From the NCBI GenBank assembly GCA_002354735.1, contig DEMD01000009.1, positions 162,705 through 226,704 on the forward strand: a DNA stretch of 64,000 bases. Direction: 5' to 3'. Made by a program: the position numbers and the translations under genes. The notes under the pieces were generated by a model, which worked only from the letters and a program-made list of their open reading frames with translations, was not told where the DNA came from and did no database searches. Of the stretch, positions 7,991 through 17,512 are shown piece by piece (position 1 is the stretch's first letter; each line of letters begins with the position of its first letter). Origin of the DNA: Gammaproteobacteria bacterium UBA2679. GTDB taxonomy: Bacteria; Pseudomonadota; Gammaproteobacteria; Pseudomonadales; Oleiphilaceae.

Positions 7991-8915
7991 TCAGACGATT
8001 GCTCGACGAAAGGCCGCCATGAGCCGCCCGTCAATTACAGTGAGTCCAAGCCCAATGAACGCAAATGCCAAAAAGATGTCTGGAGGTGAGTGGCTCGTCA
8101 AGAATAGTGGTGCCCAGCAAGGTCGCGCTGATGGGGATGAGGAAGGTTACGAGCAGCAGGTTGGTTGCGCCAGCGGTCGCCAGAATCCTGAAATAGAGAA
8201 CGTAAGCAAGCGCCGTAGACAGCAATGCCAGACCGACAACCGCACCCCACACTTCGACGCCTGGGGCAGGAAGCGTCCAAGGCTGCTCGATGATGAGTGC
8301 AAAGGGTAGCAGCACCAAGGCCGAAGCTGTGACCTGGCCAGCGGCCGTGACCAGAGGCGAGCTTCCCAGGCTCCGAAAGCGGCGGCCGTAGATGCCTGCA
8401 AACGCATATGACATCGCTGCCCCGAGCACTGCAAACTGGGCAAGTGTGTTGGCACCCAGGCCTTGAAGCGTACCAGGACCAACGATGTATACGACACCTG
8501 CAAGACCGAATACGACACCAACCAGCCGCGCGCCAGTCATCTTTTCGTCGCTTGTCAGAAAATGGGCGGCAACAACGGTGAAAAATGGCGTGGAAGCATT
8601 GAGTATGGCAGCCAGACCGCTGGCGATATGCGTCTGCCCCCAGACAATCAGGGTGAAAGGCACAATATTATTGAGACAGCCCATGCCGAGAAAAGCGAGC
8701 CATAATCTACGATCGAGCCCAATGCGCGCTCCCGTTGCGATAACTATCAGATTGAGCACTATTGCAGCCAGTCCGACCCGAAACGCAACGATCGTTAGCG
8801 GGCCGAAGGCATCAATGGCCACTTCAACGAAGAAGAACGATCCGCCCCAGAGAACAGAGAGCGCTATCAGCAAACTCCATTCGACGAGTCCCATCGAACG
8901 ATTGATGGCAGGCAT
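7991..8915 (-). pseudogene. EamA/DMT-family transporter, frameshifted near its C-terminus
   Basis: Inner-membrane drug/metabolite exporter with two EamA repeats and about ten helices, opening MPAINRSMGLVEWSLLIALS and containing VLWGGSFFFVEVAI. The uninterrupted frame stops at 8031 after LTSRHLFGICVHWAWTHCN, which is not membrane-like. Shifting by one base at about 8070-8075 (after CTTTTTGG) restores the expected last helix AFAFIGLGLTVIDGR and ends at 7991. One missing base is the simplest explanation, either a real mutation or a sequencing error. The protein would lose only the last helix, so partial function cannot be excluded. Substrate unknown. Confidence 0.82.
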
Positions 8916-8992
8916 ACGGGTTCCTTATTTTGCAGTGTCATGGCACCCAATGTAGCAAGCCATGTCGACCAATAGCATTCCGCTTCGTGTCG

Positions 8993-10027
8993 TTATACTG
9001 AGAAACTGACGGTGCGCCAGCGCGTTGCGTGGATATATAAGCGCAGTGCAAGCAATGGGGCCCGTCGTCTCAGCCATCTCGCGTGCAAGCTGCACGAGCG
9101 GCTGAGACGACTTCGAAAACGCTGGAGGATATCGGGCGTCTCGCGCGTCATGGCCAGTCGCTCGATTCTGCGCAGCCCCTTTAGTCCCGCCTTGATTTCT
9201 GCGGGGTCCATACGACAAAAGCCCTGATACAGGTCGACAGTAGACTTGACGTCATGCTCTGGCGGGAGGCCACCAAGATATGCGTGCTGGAGCCGGCCTG
9301 GAACGGTAAGACTGAGTATGCGGCCCTTGTCACCGCGGCTGCCAGTCACTGACTTGGTATGAACGCGATAATCCACAAGACAATCGGGAATATTATCGAC
9401 AAGGAAGCCGGCACTCACGAGGCGCGCCCACAGATCGCTGTCCTGGGCCGTCCAGTAGGCCGGATCGTAGCCACCAACCGACAACACCGCGCTTCTTCTG
9501 AACATGACGCCCGGATGAAGCAGAGAATTCATGAACATCATCTGAAACGCCAGCCAGTCTGGGCCCTGTTCAGGAATTCTGGTCTGAAGCGGCTGACCGT
9601 TCTCGTCAATCCTGCGCCAGCCACAAGAGAGCGCGGCGAGATCAGATCGCGTTTGCATTGCCGAAAGTTGAATCAAAAGTCGATCGGCGACGTAGAGATC
9701 ATCTGCATCAGCCCTGGCGATGAATTCCGCGCTGCAGTGCTCGATGCCAAGATTCAAGGCAGAAGCCAGACCCTCCGATGTCGCGCGCCTGACACACACC
9801 GCACATCGTCCGTCGAGGCTATTCTGCTCACGAACAAAGTCTTCGAGCAATGAGGGGCTATCGTCAGTACTGCCGTCGTCCACAATGACGAATTGGACGC
9901 CATCTCCAGGCGTTTCAAGCGCGGCAAGACTGGCGAGTGTGGTTGGGAGAAAGCGCGCGCCGTTGTGCACCGCCATCAATACGCTCACCGAGACCACTGC
10001 ATCAGGTCCGGGTGTTGAAGTCGGCAT
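8993..10027 (-). CDS. Family 2 glycosyltransferase
   Basis: GT-A fold sugar transferase of 344 residues in the cytoplasm. It begins VSVSVLMAVHNGARFLPTTL with the nucleotide-sugar-binding FVIVDDGSTDDS, then the DxD-type metal site ARADADDLY and the acceptor-side motif GGYDPAYWTAQDSDLW (the ED-like segment of GT2 enzymes). A basic C-terminal tail follows. AAAGGG lies 8 bases before the ATG. It is divergent from the ABC exporter and belongs to the adjoining glycan cluster by content; donor and acceptor cannot be deduced. Confidence 0.92.
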   Translation of the reverse strand: MPTSTPGPDAVVSVSVLMAVHNGARFLPTTLASLAALETPGDGVQFVIVDDGSTDDSPSLLEDFVREQNSLDGRCAVCVRRATSEGLASALNLGIEHCSAEFIARADADDLYVADRLLIQLSAMQTRSDLAALSCGWRRIDENGQPLQTRIPEQGPDWLAFQMMFMNSLLHPGVMFRRSAVLSVGGYDPAYWTAQDSDLWARLVSAGFLVDNIPDCLVDYRVHTKSVTGSRGDKGRILSLTVPGRLQHAYLGGLPPEHDVKSTVDLYQGFCRMDPAEIKAGLKGLRRIERLAMTRETPDILQRFRSRLSRSCSLHARWLRRRAPLLALRLYIHATRWRTVSFSV

Positions 10028-10239
10028 CTGGTAAACCCTTTGACAGATAGGTGAATCCGTATCGGGCTATCCAGCCCGACCAGCATTATGCATAATACGG
10101 TCCGATTTTGAACGGATGTCGGCATTAATTATTGAATTCCGCAATCGCGCGCTGAAGGGCATCACCAGACGTTTCAGATGGCGCTCCTCGATGTCCAGGC
10201 ACCCGGGAATTCGCAAGCAAGATAGATCAGAGTCTCATA

Positions 10240-12042
10240 ATGTATATATTGAACGTCATCAAAACCATCTTGTCAGTGCTCGATAGCAAGATGCAAAGAA
10301 ACTGTATCGCGCTACAATTTGTATTTCTAGTCGCCGCTTTTTTCGAAGTTATTGGAATAGCGAGTATAGGACCCTTCATCGCGATCCTTTCGAATCCAGA
10401 CATCATCCGCTCCAACGACATACTTTCTGCGATCTACGTGCAATTGGGCTTTGAGAGCGATCTTCAATTCATCATGGCTGCTGCCCTTGGATCACTCATT
10501 ATGATCCTGCTGTCGAACGCCGTCGCGGCCATCACCATGTGGCTGACCTTCCGTTTTTCGGTAGCGCTCGGCAGCAGCCTTCAGCAGAAGATCTACCGTA
10601 ACTTCCTGCACAAAGACTATCTCTTTCACAAGACCGGGAACTACAACAAGCGGATCGCCGTGGTGTCTTCGCAGGTGCCCAGGTTCGTCTACATGCTTTT
10701 TCAGCCCTTCCTGGTACTGACGAGTCAGTTGTTTATCGCAACGATCATCCTTGTGGGCCTGCTGATTCTCAATCCACTCCTAGCGCTCGTAGCTGGCAGC
10801 ATCATTGGCGGCTCATACCTACTCACCTACATTTTTATCCGCAAGAAGCTCGCTTACCATGGCGAAATCATCTCGGAGAGAAACACTCAGGTACAGAGCA
10901 TTCTGTCGGAGTCCTTCATCGGGATAAAGGACGTCAAGCTGGATGCGATTGAAAACAGGTACATCGAACGTTATAACTCGGTCAATGTCAGAGGTCTGAA
11001 ATCTCAGTCCTTTATTGCGCTTTCAGGCTCACTACCACGATTCATCATTGAATCCATTTCATTCGGCGCGATTCTGGTGCTCGCTCTCGTATTGCTCACC
11101 ACTCAGGATGACATACGCTCAGTCGTGCCGATTCTCAGCATCTACGCGCTGGCAGGCTACAAGCTGTTGCCCACGATGCAGCAGATCTACAAATCCGTCT
11201 CCAGCCTCAGCGGCCACGGCTCAGTGGCCGGTATCGTCAAGAGCAGTCTGGATGCTGCGCCTGCGGAGCCGCCAGCGCACGCCAGGCAACTAAAGCCAAT
11301 CAGAATTGACGAGGTCAAGCTGTCCAATGCCAATTTTATCTACAATGCTGAGAGCGCGCCTGCGATCAATAATGTTTCGCTCACCTTGCGCCGCGGTGAA
11401 ATCTATTCGCTTGTAGGCCACTCCGGCTCAGGCAAGTCCACGCTCGCCGATGTCATTCTTGGCTTGCTCAAGCCCCATTCCGGAGAACTGCTGGTTAACG
11501 GTACCCCACTGCGAAGCGAGGACCTGGTGTCGTTTCGCAAGCGAGTCGGGTACGTGGCCCAAACCATATTCATCCTCGACGACAATGTGGTGAACAATGT
11601 TGCTTTCGGTGTACCCGAAAACGAAATTGACATGGAGCGCGTAAAGCAGGCACTCACCCTGGCCAATGCCGATGAATTCGTCGAATCGCTTCCGAAGGGC
11701 ATCTACTCGGATCTTGGCCAGGATGGAAAGTTATTGAGCGGCGGTCAGCGTCAGCGAATTGGCATCGCCAGAGCCTTGTATAAGCAGACCGATCTGTTGG
11801 TGCTGGACGAACCAACGAGTGCCCTGGACATGGAATCTGAGCACAAGCTGATGATGACACTCCACTCGCTCAAGAAGGATCTGATCATACTGGTTATCTC
11901 TCACCGACCAGCCTCTATCAAGATGTCCGACCAGATCATATTGATGGCAGCCGGCGAACTTGAAGATGTGGGACCCTACAAGGAACTGGTGGAAAGAAAC
12001 GACCATTTCAGGGATATGATGGCTCGCTCCACCACAGAATAG
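10240..12042 (+). CDS. ABC exporter with fused membrane and ATPase domains (flippase-like, PglK/MsbA type)
   Basis: Half-transporter of 600 residues that would dimerise and move a lipid-linked glycan or similar substrate across the inner membrane. Six membrane helices occupy about residues 20-320. The ATPase (about 350-595) has Walker A GHSGSGKST, the signature LLSGGQRQRIGIARAL, Walker B LLVLDEPTSALD and the switch histidine in VISHRPAS. Its position at the head of a run of glycosyltransferase genes supports a flippase role. The downstream GT61 gene starts 27 bp later, so they are probably one operon with the divergent promoter in the 212 bp upstream. Confidence 0.92.
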   Translation: MYILNVIKTILSVLDSKMQRNCIALQFVFLVAAFFEVIGIASIGPFIAILSNPDIIRSNDILSAIYVQLGFESDLQFIMAAALGSLIMILLSNAVAAITMWLTFRFSVALGSSLQQKIYRNFLHKDYLFHKTGNYNKRIAVVSSQVPRFVYMLFQPFLVLTSQLFIATIILVGLLILNPLLALVAGSIIGGSYLLTYIFIRKKLAYHGEIISERNTQVQSILSESFIGIKDVKLDAIENRYIERYNSVNVRGLKSQSFIALSGSLPRFIIESISFGAILVLALVLLTTQDDIRSVVPILSIYALAGYKLLPTMQQIYKSVSSLSGHGSVAGIVKSSLDAAPAEPPAHARQLKPIRIDEVKLSNANFIYNAESAPAINNVSLTLRRGEIYSLVGHSGSGKSTLADVILGLLKPHSGELLVNGTPLRSEDLVSFRKRVGYVAQTIFILDDNVVNNVAFGVPENEIDMERVKQALTLANADEFVESLPKGIYSDLGQDGKLLSGGQRQRIGIARALYKQTDLLVLDEPTSALDMESEHKLMMTLHSLKKDLIILVISHRPASIKMSDQIILMAAGELEDVGPYKELVERNDHFRDMMARSTTE

Positions 12043-12069
12043 TGGACCTCTCAAAAACCGAGGACAAAC

Positions 12070-13275
12070 GTGACAAACCCGAAAGCACAGACAAGCAAGC
12101 TGCGGCGAACCATCGAGGACACGCTGCTCAGGATAATCAGAGCAAGTATCGCAAGCGGCGTTCCCGCAGCCTGGTTCGGGTATCGAGGGATACGCCGCGA
12201 AACGGTGCAGGCGTATTTCGACAGGCAGGCTGGGTCATCGAGCGCTGGGAAGTACGAGATAATTCATCCACGGAGTCAGGCCGCCAACCCCCTCCCCGCA
12301 AATATCGCCTCACGGGATCAGCTGCCCGATGACCGGGGCTGGTGGGGCTATTCCTTCCGCGATGTACCAGAGCGCATCAGTGACGAAACCTACATTGCCA
12401 CGGTTCCAGACTGCCTCATCACCTGGTATCGAGACCCCGATAAGAAGAACGATTTCTACCCGGCAATACTAAATAAGGACTCACGTGCTTTCGATATGCG
12501 TGAGCTTCGGTTCCGGCCTTTACACGCCATCACGCTTCGAAAGTCACCAAAGCCAGTTCGGCTCAAGAAGGCCACATGGTTTATTGAGCGCGTGTATCAC
12601 AATCATTCTCACTGGCTGACAGCCCATTTGCCAAGGCTGCTGCTGCTGCGTGAGCAGGGCCTGCTCGGCGAGCTTATCCTGCCCCCCGAAAGAACAGCTT
12701 CTCTCGATGGCTCGCTTCGTATGCTTGGCTTGAATCCCGACGACTTTCAGACCTACGATCCGTCGCGGCCGCTTTTCGTTGAAGAGCTCACCATACTCGG
12801 CACAGACAGGTTTCGGCCTGAACTCCTTCAAATGATACCCGAGGCTTTCGGTGTGAACGAAGGCGCGCCGCCGAAGCGGAAGGTCTTTATCAGCCGTCTG
12901 CAGGCGACCCGTCGGCGCCTGGTGAACGAAGACGAAGTGTGGGCCGTGTTGGAGCCGCTGGGTTTCGAGCGAGTGTTGATGGAGAACCTGTCCTTCGAGG
13001 ATCAGGTCAATCTCATGCGCGAAACCGCCGTACTTGCAGCACCCCATGGTGCGGGACTGACCAATATGGTTTTCTGTCAAAAAGGCACCGATATCGTTGA
13101 GATAGCCGACCTGAGTTTTCCGAACCCGAACTTTTACGCTGTGGCCGCTGCCATGGGGCATCGATACTGGCTGATCCCCGCAACATCGATTGGCGACATG
13201 CATCCTCTGGAGAAGGACCTCAAGGTCGATCCTGCGCTGGTCAGCAGCACCCTGGCACAAATGGAAAGCAACTGA
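12070..13275 (+). CDS. GT61-family (DUF563) glycosyltransferase
   Basis: A 401-residue GT-B type transferase. The family's landmarks are visible: HNHSHWLTAHLPRLLLL (the usual N-FHW-TE-LPRL segment), KVFISRLQATRRRLVNEDEV and the C-terminal LAAPHGAGLTNMVFC, a near-invariant GT61 motif. Start is GTG with GAGGA seven bases upstream. GT61 enzymes transfer xylose, GlcNAc and other sugars, and in bacteria occur in capsule or exopolysaccharide loci. Located between the ABC exporter and the sulfotransferase in a same-strand series. Confidence 0.88.
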   Translation: MTNPKAQTSKLRRTIEDTLLRIIRASIASGVPAAWFGYRGIRRETVQAYFDRQAGSSSAGKYEIIHPRSQAANPLPANIASRDQLPDDRGWWGYSFRDVPERISDETYIATVPDCLITWYRDPDKKNDFYPAILNKDSRAFDMRELRFRPLHAITLRKSPKPVRLKKATWFIERVYHNHSHWLTAHLPRLLLLREQGLLGELILPPERTASLDGSLRMLGLNPDDFQTYDPSRPLFVEELTILGTDRFRPELLQMIPEAFGVNEGAPPKRKVFISRLQATRRRLVNEDEVWAVLEPLGFERVLMENLSFEDQVNLMRETAVLAAPHGAGLTNMVFCQKGTDIVEIADLSFPNPNFYAVAAAMGHRYWLIPATSIGDMHPLEKDLKVDPALVSSTLAQMESN

Positions 13276-13318
13276 GATTGTTTTTTCGCGCCGAACATTC
13301 TCAAGGAGGCAATCGTTT

Positions 13319-14158
13319 ATGGAGCTGACATCAACGCCCTTGCGAAGCGTCATAGCTAGTGCAACGGACCGTCTATATGCCCTGATGAAACGCAAACCCG
13401 ATTTTCTGATAGTTGGCACTCAAAAGGGAGGCACCACATCCCTCCATGCCTATCTGAAGGCCCATCCGCAAGTCGTGGCTTCAGCGGGGCCAAAGGAACT
13501 CCATTTTTTCAATATGTATTACGAAAAGGGCTTGGCCTGGTACCTCTCGCATTTTCCATGGCGCTTCCAGGAACGGGGGAAACTTACGTTCGAAGCAACC
13601 CCTGATTACATAAGCCACGACCCGGTGCCGCAGCGGATCAGCAAAGACCTTGGACAGCCGAAGCTTATTCTCACCCTGCGTGAACCCGCCGAGCGTGCTT
13701 ATTCTGCCTGGAAAATGTGGCACAGCTTCCTCGACGATCGAAAGAAAATGAAGAAGGCAGACAAACGCAGTTTTGCAAGCGCCGTGAGGGAAGAACTAGC
13801 TTCAACCGATCACCAGCGCGATCTGCATTTCCACTATATTTCCATGGGCTTGTACGCGGACCACATCGAGCATTTCCTGCAGTATTCCAATGAAACGAAC
13901 CTCCTTATGCTGGACTACCAGGAAATGGGTCGCGACCTGAATGGGTATCTCAAGAAGATCTGCGACTTTCTCGGCATCGATGAATTTTCTCGCGCAGAGT
14001 GTGACCGGCTGGGTAAAGTCCGTCATTGGGCTGGTAGCAAGCGACCTCGTACGGAAGAAGAAAAAGCGACGCTTGCCGAACTCAGAGCTTATTACGCACC
14101 GCATAACGAAAAACTGTTCAGCTTGCTTGGACGCCGGTTTGACTGGGAAGCAGCATGA
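13319..14158 (+). CDS. PAPS-dependent sulfotransferase
   Basis: Transfers sulfate from PAPS to a hydroxyl or amine, here probably on a sugar. Of 279 residues. The 5'-phosphosulfate loop FLIVGTQKGGTTSLHAYLKA and the 3'-phosphate segment LTLREPAERAYSAWKMW are both clear, as in heparan-type (Sulfotransfer_1) enzymes. The ATG at 13319 with AAGGAGG nine bases before is preferred to an earlier ATG that overlaps the GT61 gene. Its stop overlaps the next start (ATGA), so it is translationally coupled to the double glycosyltransferase, which implies a sulfated glycan product. Confidence 0.92.
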   Translation: MELTSTPLRSVIASATDRLYALMKRKPDFLIVGTQKGGTTSLHAYLKAHPQVVASAGPKELHFFNMYYEKGLAWYLSHFPWRFQERGKLTFEATPDYISHDPVPQRISKDLGQPKLILTLREPAERAYSAWKMWHSFLDDRKKMKKADKRSFASAVREELASTDHQRDLHFHYISMGLYADHIEHFLQYSNETNLLMLDYQEMGRDLNGYLKKICDFLGIDEFSRAECDRLGKVRHWAGSKRPRTEEEKATLAELRAYYAPHNEKLFSLLGRRFDWEAA

Positions 14159-16164
14159 GGCGCGGAGAGTTGCGCGTAGGCGTCGTCATACCCTGCTTCA
14201 ATGCAGAGCGTTATCTTGCACAGACCATCAGCTCGGTGCTGATTCAGAGCTACGCCGCCGCCGAAATAGTTATTATCGATGACGGCTCCACAGATGGCAG
14301 CCTGACGATCGCGCGTCAGTATGAGGCAGCCTTCCCAGAGGTCGTCCGGGTGTACGCCGAACGCTTCGGCAACGCGCCGCGAGCCCGGAACGTTGGCGCG
14401 GCACGCACAGATGCTCATGCTTTAATGTTTCTGGACGCCGATGACGTCTTGGCACCTGACGCGCTTGAAGCGCTGCAGTCTGCGCTTTCGGCGAATCCCG
14501 CTGCGATAGCAGCCTGCCCCTGGCGGCGTATCGAACTTCAGGACGGCAAATGGTCGAGTCTTCCCGCTACCTGCGCGCCACGTAGGGCTGATCAGGATGC
14601 GCTCAGCGCTTGGCTCACTGGCTGGTACTACCCGCCCTGCGCCGTGCTCTGGTCACGTGAAGCGTTCACCGAAACAGGCGGCTGGGACGAGGAGGTCACC
14701 TCAAACCAGGACGGTGATCTGGTCATGCGTGCGCTGGTGAGTGGGACCACCTTGGTGGAAACTGAAGCTGGCACCGCGTATTACCGCAAGTTGCCTGAAG
14801 GTGAAACCTCATTAAGCGGCAAGCGCTTCAGCTTCGATGGGTTACAGGGTCGCTTGAAAGTCATTGAGAAGATTGCCCGTCTGCTCGAGGAAGCCGGCGC
14901 TATCGCACCATATCGCAAGTCGATCAGCCAGGCCTTTGCATCGCTTTCAGCGAGCGCAGCAGACAGCTACGGCGGGCTTTCGCACTATGCCAGGATGAAG
15001 AGCAGAGAGTACGCACCATCGCTCTGGCAGCGTGCACTTGCACGTGCCACCCGTAGCGGTAACACTCTACAGACTAGGCCGACAGCTCCCCCGCCACGGA
15101 ATCAATTCGAGGAAATCAGCTTCGGCCTCGATCATGCCAAACAGGTTCTGAGCTCACCCGTTTCCGCTTCAGACCCGGTCTTAGGCGTGGCAGCCGTCGA
15201 GAAGTCACCTAAGGTGAGCGTCATTATTCCTGTGTATAACCGGGCGCATCTCCTCCACCGAACATTGGCAGGTGTGCTGCAACAAACTTTCGATGACTTT
15301 GAAGTGCTCGTGGTCGACGACTGCTCCAAGGATGACCCAGCCTCGGTCGTTGCGGCGTTACAGGACACTCGCCTGCGCTATCTGCGCCAACCAGAAAACA
15401 AGGGCGTAGCCGCCGCGCGCAACCGCGGACTTCGCGAGGCTCGCGCGCCCCTCGTCGCTTTTCTCGACGACGACGATGAGTGGTTCCCCGAAAAGCTGGA
15501 TCTTCAGGTCAACTTGTTCAAGGCACTTCCGCAGGACGTCGGCCTGGTGTACACGGGCACTGAAACGGTGTCAGATGACGGCAGACCTATAGTGGATATG
15601 CCCTCTGCACATGGTGACCTGTACCTGGAGTTGCTGGTGCGAAATATCCTGCACGGCGCACCGGCCAGCGCCATGATGCGACGCAACGCGATCACCAATG
15701 TTGGTTTCTTTGATGAGACCCTGCCTGCAATCGAAGACTACGATTACTGGCTAAGGGTGTGCCGTTGCTACAGAATCGGGTGCATCAGCACACCCCTCGT
15801 CCGTTACAACGACCTTCGCGGCCCGTCGGAAGGCCAGCAGAATCAGGAACGGCGCTCACTCAACATCCAGGCAAACCTCGCGGCCAGAAACCAGTTCTAC
15901 CAAAAGCACGGCTCGCAGATGCGCAAGGCAGGCGTTGCCCATCTCTTCCTGATCGACACAGCTAAACGTGGCCTGGTGGATGGATGGAATGACAGACGCG
16001 CCGCACGACGCCTGTCGCTAAAAGCACTCACCTTGGCGCCGACATCACGCGTCGTTCACCAGATGTTGCTGCGATCCTTCGGTATTCTGAAGCTGCTACG
16101 AATGCTGAAGGTGCGACCACCTGTGAATACGAGCGTTGCAGGTCCTGCTCAAACGGAGAAGTAA
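14155..16164 (+). CDS. Two-domain family 2 glycosyltransferase
   Basis: Fusion of two GT2 catalytic domains in 669 residues, able to add two sugars or to alternate linkages. Domain 1 (about 1-240) has RVGVVIPCFNAERYLAQT, IVIIDDGSTDGS and the metal site MFLDADDVL. Domain 2 (about 345-600) has VSVIIPVYNRAHLLHRT, EVLVVDDCSKDD and the acidic cluster AFLDDDDEW. The linker around 290-345 is Pro/Thr/Ser-rich. Its ATG overlaps the sulfotransferase stop by 4 bp. Such tandem GT2 proteins are common in capsule and O-antigen synthesis. Confidence 0.9.
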   Translation: MRRGELRVGVVIPCFNAERYLAQTISSVLIQSYAAAEIVIIDDGSTDGSLTIARQYEAAFPEVVRVYAERFGNAPRARNVGAARTDAHALMFLDADDVLAPDALEALQSALSANPAAIAACPWRRIELQDGKWSSLPATCAPRRADQDALSAWLTGWYYPPCAVLWSREAFTETGGWDEEVTSNQDGDLVMRALVSGTTLVETEAGTAYYRKLPEGETSLSGKRFSFDGLQGRLKVIEKIARLLEEAGAIAPYRKSISQAFASLSASAADSYGGLSHYARMKSREYAPSLWQRALARATRSGNTLQTRPTAPPPRNQFEEISFGLDHAKQVLSSPVSASDPVLGVAAVEKSPKVSVIIPVYNRAHLLHRTLAGVLQQTFDDFEVLVVDDCSKDDPASVVAALQDTRLRYLRQPENKGVAAARNRGLREARAPLVAFLDDDDEWFPEKLDLQVNLFKALPQDVGLVYTGTETVSDDGRPIVDMPSAHGDLYLELLVRNILHGAPASAMMRRNAITNVGFFDETLPAIEDYDYWLRVCRCYRIGCISTPLVRYNDLRGPSEGQQNQERRSLNIQANLAARNQFYQKHGSQMRKAGVAHLFLIDTAKRGLVDGWNDRRAARRLSLKALTLAPTSRVVHQMLLRSFGILKLLRMLKVRPPVNTSVAGPAQTEK

Positions 16165-16168
16165 ACAG

Positions 16169-17182
16169 TTGGAAGTATCAGAGCAGTGCAAGTCGAGAAA
16201 GTCGGGCGCACTCAAAAGGGTGTTTGTATCGCCTGGACACAACGACCCCTCCGAGCCCGTGTATGGCCTGGCCAGGGAGCTGAGAAACCTGGGGATCAAG
16301 GTCTATCCGCCAGACCAGTCAATGACGGACGATCCCCTGAAATGGCTGAAGTTTTCGTTACAGAGCCAGGCGCTCGTGTTCAACCGCTACGACAACGGTA
16401 ACGGCCTTTACCTGCAACGCCAACTGTACCGGGCGAAAATGTGTGGCTGCATTACGGTTCGATGGTGGGTGGGTACGGATGTCCTGAACTGTCTTGAGTC
16501 CGAAGCAACACGGCAGGTCGCGCGGGCGGTAGATCGGGCCGTGGATCTCAACATCGCGGTGTCGCCTCACCTGGTCACAGAGCTGCAGGAAATCGGAATC
16601 CAGGCGGAATACGTGCCATCCTTTTGCGATTTCAGTGCACTCGGCGCCCATACAACCTCACCTTTCCCAAAAGGCGTGTTAAGCTACTTGCCAACGCATC
16701 GGAGAACCTTCTACGGCGAGAAATACCTGATTGCCGCTATCGAGGCGCATCCGGATCTTCAGTTCTTCGTCATTGCTGACGAGTCCCACGCTCTGGCCCA
16801 CTACCCCAATGTGACCAGCCTCGGGTGGGTCGACGACCTTCAGGATATCTGGTCACGAGTGGGCATGTTGCTACGGGTTACCGAGCACGATGGTATGCCG
16901 CGCATGGTGTTGGAGGCGCTGGCTCGAAGCCGCTACGTAATCTATTCTGAGGTCTTTGAGGGCTGCTGGTATGCGGACTCGACTGAACGGGTGCTTGCTC
17001 ATCTCAATACCTTCAAGGCACTGGATCAGCCAAACGAGGATGGCCCCGCGATAGTGAGTTTTTCGAAAGCGGCAAGCGCCCTCTTCGTGAGCAAAATCGA
17101 AGTAGCCCTCGAAAATGCCTGGTCACTGAAGCGACTATGGCAGCTTATGAACGCCTACCGCCAAGTAGGCCAGGACATTTAG
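16169..17182 (+). CDS. GT-B-fold glycosyltransferase (GT4-like)
   Basis: Probable retaining sugar transferase of about 337 residues. Recognisable parts are the N-terminal RVFVSPGHNDPSEPVYGLAR, the central GTDVLNCLES, VSPHLVTELQEIGIQAEYVP, and the C-terminal Rossmann segment LGWVDDLQDIWSRVGMLLRV followed by EHDGMPRMVLEALARSRYVI, the E-x7-E-like region of GT4 enzymes. A TTG start at 16169 is proposed: GGAG lies ten bases upstream and it follows the previous stop by 4 bp. An earlier TTG at 16136 lacks a ribosome site. No in-frame ATG is well placed. Confidence 0.75.
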   Translation: MEVSEQCKSRKSGALKRVFVSPGHNDPSEPVYGLARELRNLGIKVYPPDQSMTDDPLKWLKFSLQSQALVFNRYDNGNGLYLQRQLYRAKMCGCITVRWWVGTDVLNCLESEATRQVARAVDRAVDLNIAVSPHLVTELQEIGIQAEYVPSFCDFSALGAHTTSPFPKGVLSYLPTHRRTFYGEKYLIAAIEAHPDLQFFVIADESHALAHYPNVTSLGWVDDLQDIWSRVGMLLRVTEHDGMPRMVLEALARSRYVIYSEVFEGCWYADSTERVLAHLNTFKALDQPNEDGPAIVSFSKAASALFVSKIEVALENAWSLKRLWQLMNAYRQVGQDI

Positions 17183-17512
17183 GTCGAAGAGCACGAGACC
17201 CTGGTCTATTCGGCCTACGCGGCCGTACTAAGTGACTGGTGATCTCGGGGACCCTGAAGGCATGGATTTGCCCAGTGCCGAATTTGTTATACCAGTATAT
17301 ATACGGATATATTCAGGCTGCGTATTATCAGTTAGTGAAATGTTTAATTGTTTTACACCTTTATCGAGGTGCTGGCGGGAACTTTACTTAAAAATCTGTT
17401 CATGCTATTTATAAAACAAGATTTATAGAAACACAATAACGTTAATCAGGTCAATTAGTGCAATTAGAATGCCAGTAAGACCTACCGTATCATTGGAGAG
17501 TAGCAGCTTCTC
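17183..17512. other. AT-rich intergenic spacer in the glycan cluster
   Basis: 330 bp markedly richer in A/T than its flanks, with no credible coding frame. It probably contains the promoter of the following GT2 gene (TA-rich stretches around 17290-17320 and 17400-17460). No hairpin with a T-run was recognised. Confidence 0.4.

Noticed and set aside
8941..8960. Sigma-54-like TGGCAC element upstream of the DMT gene
   Set aside because: The -12 part does not match TTGCA well enough.
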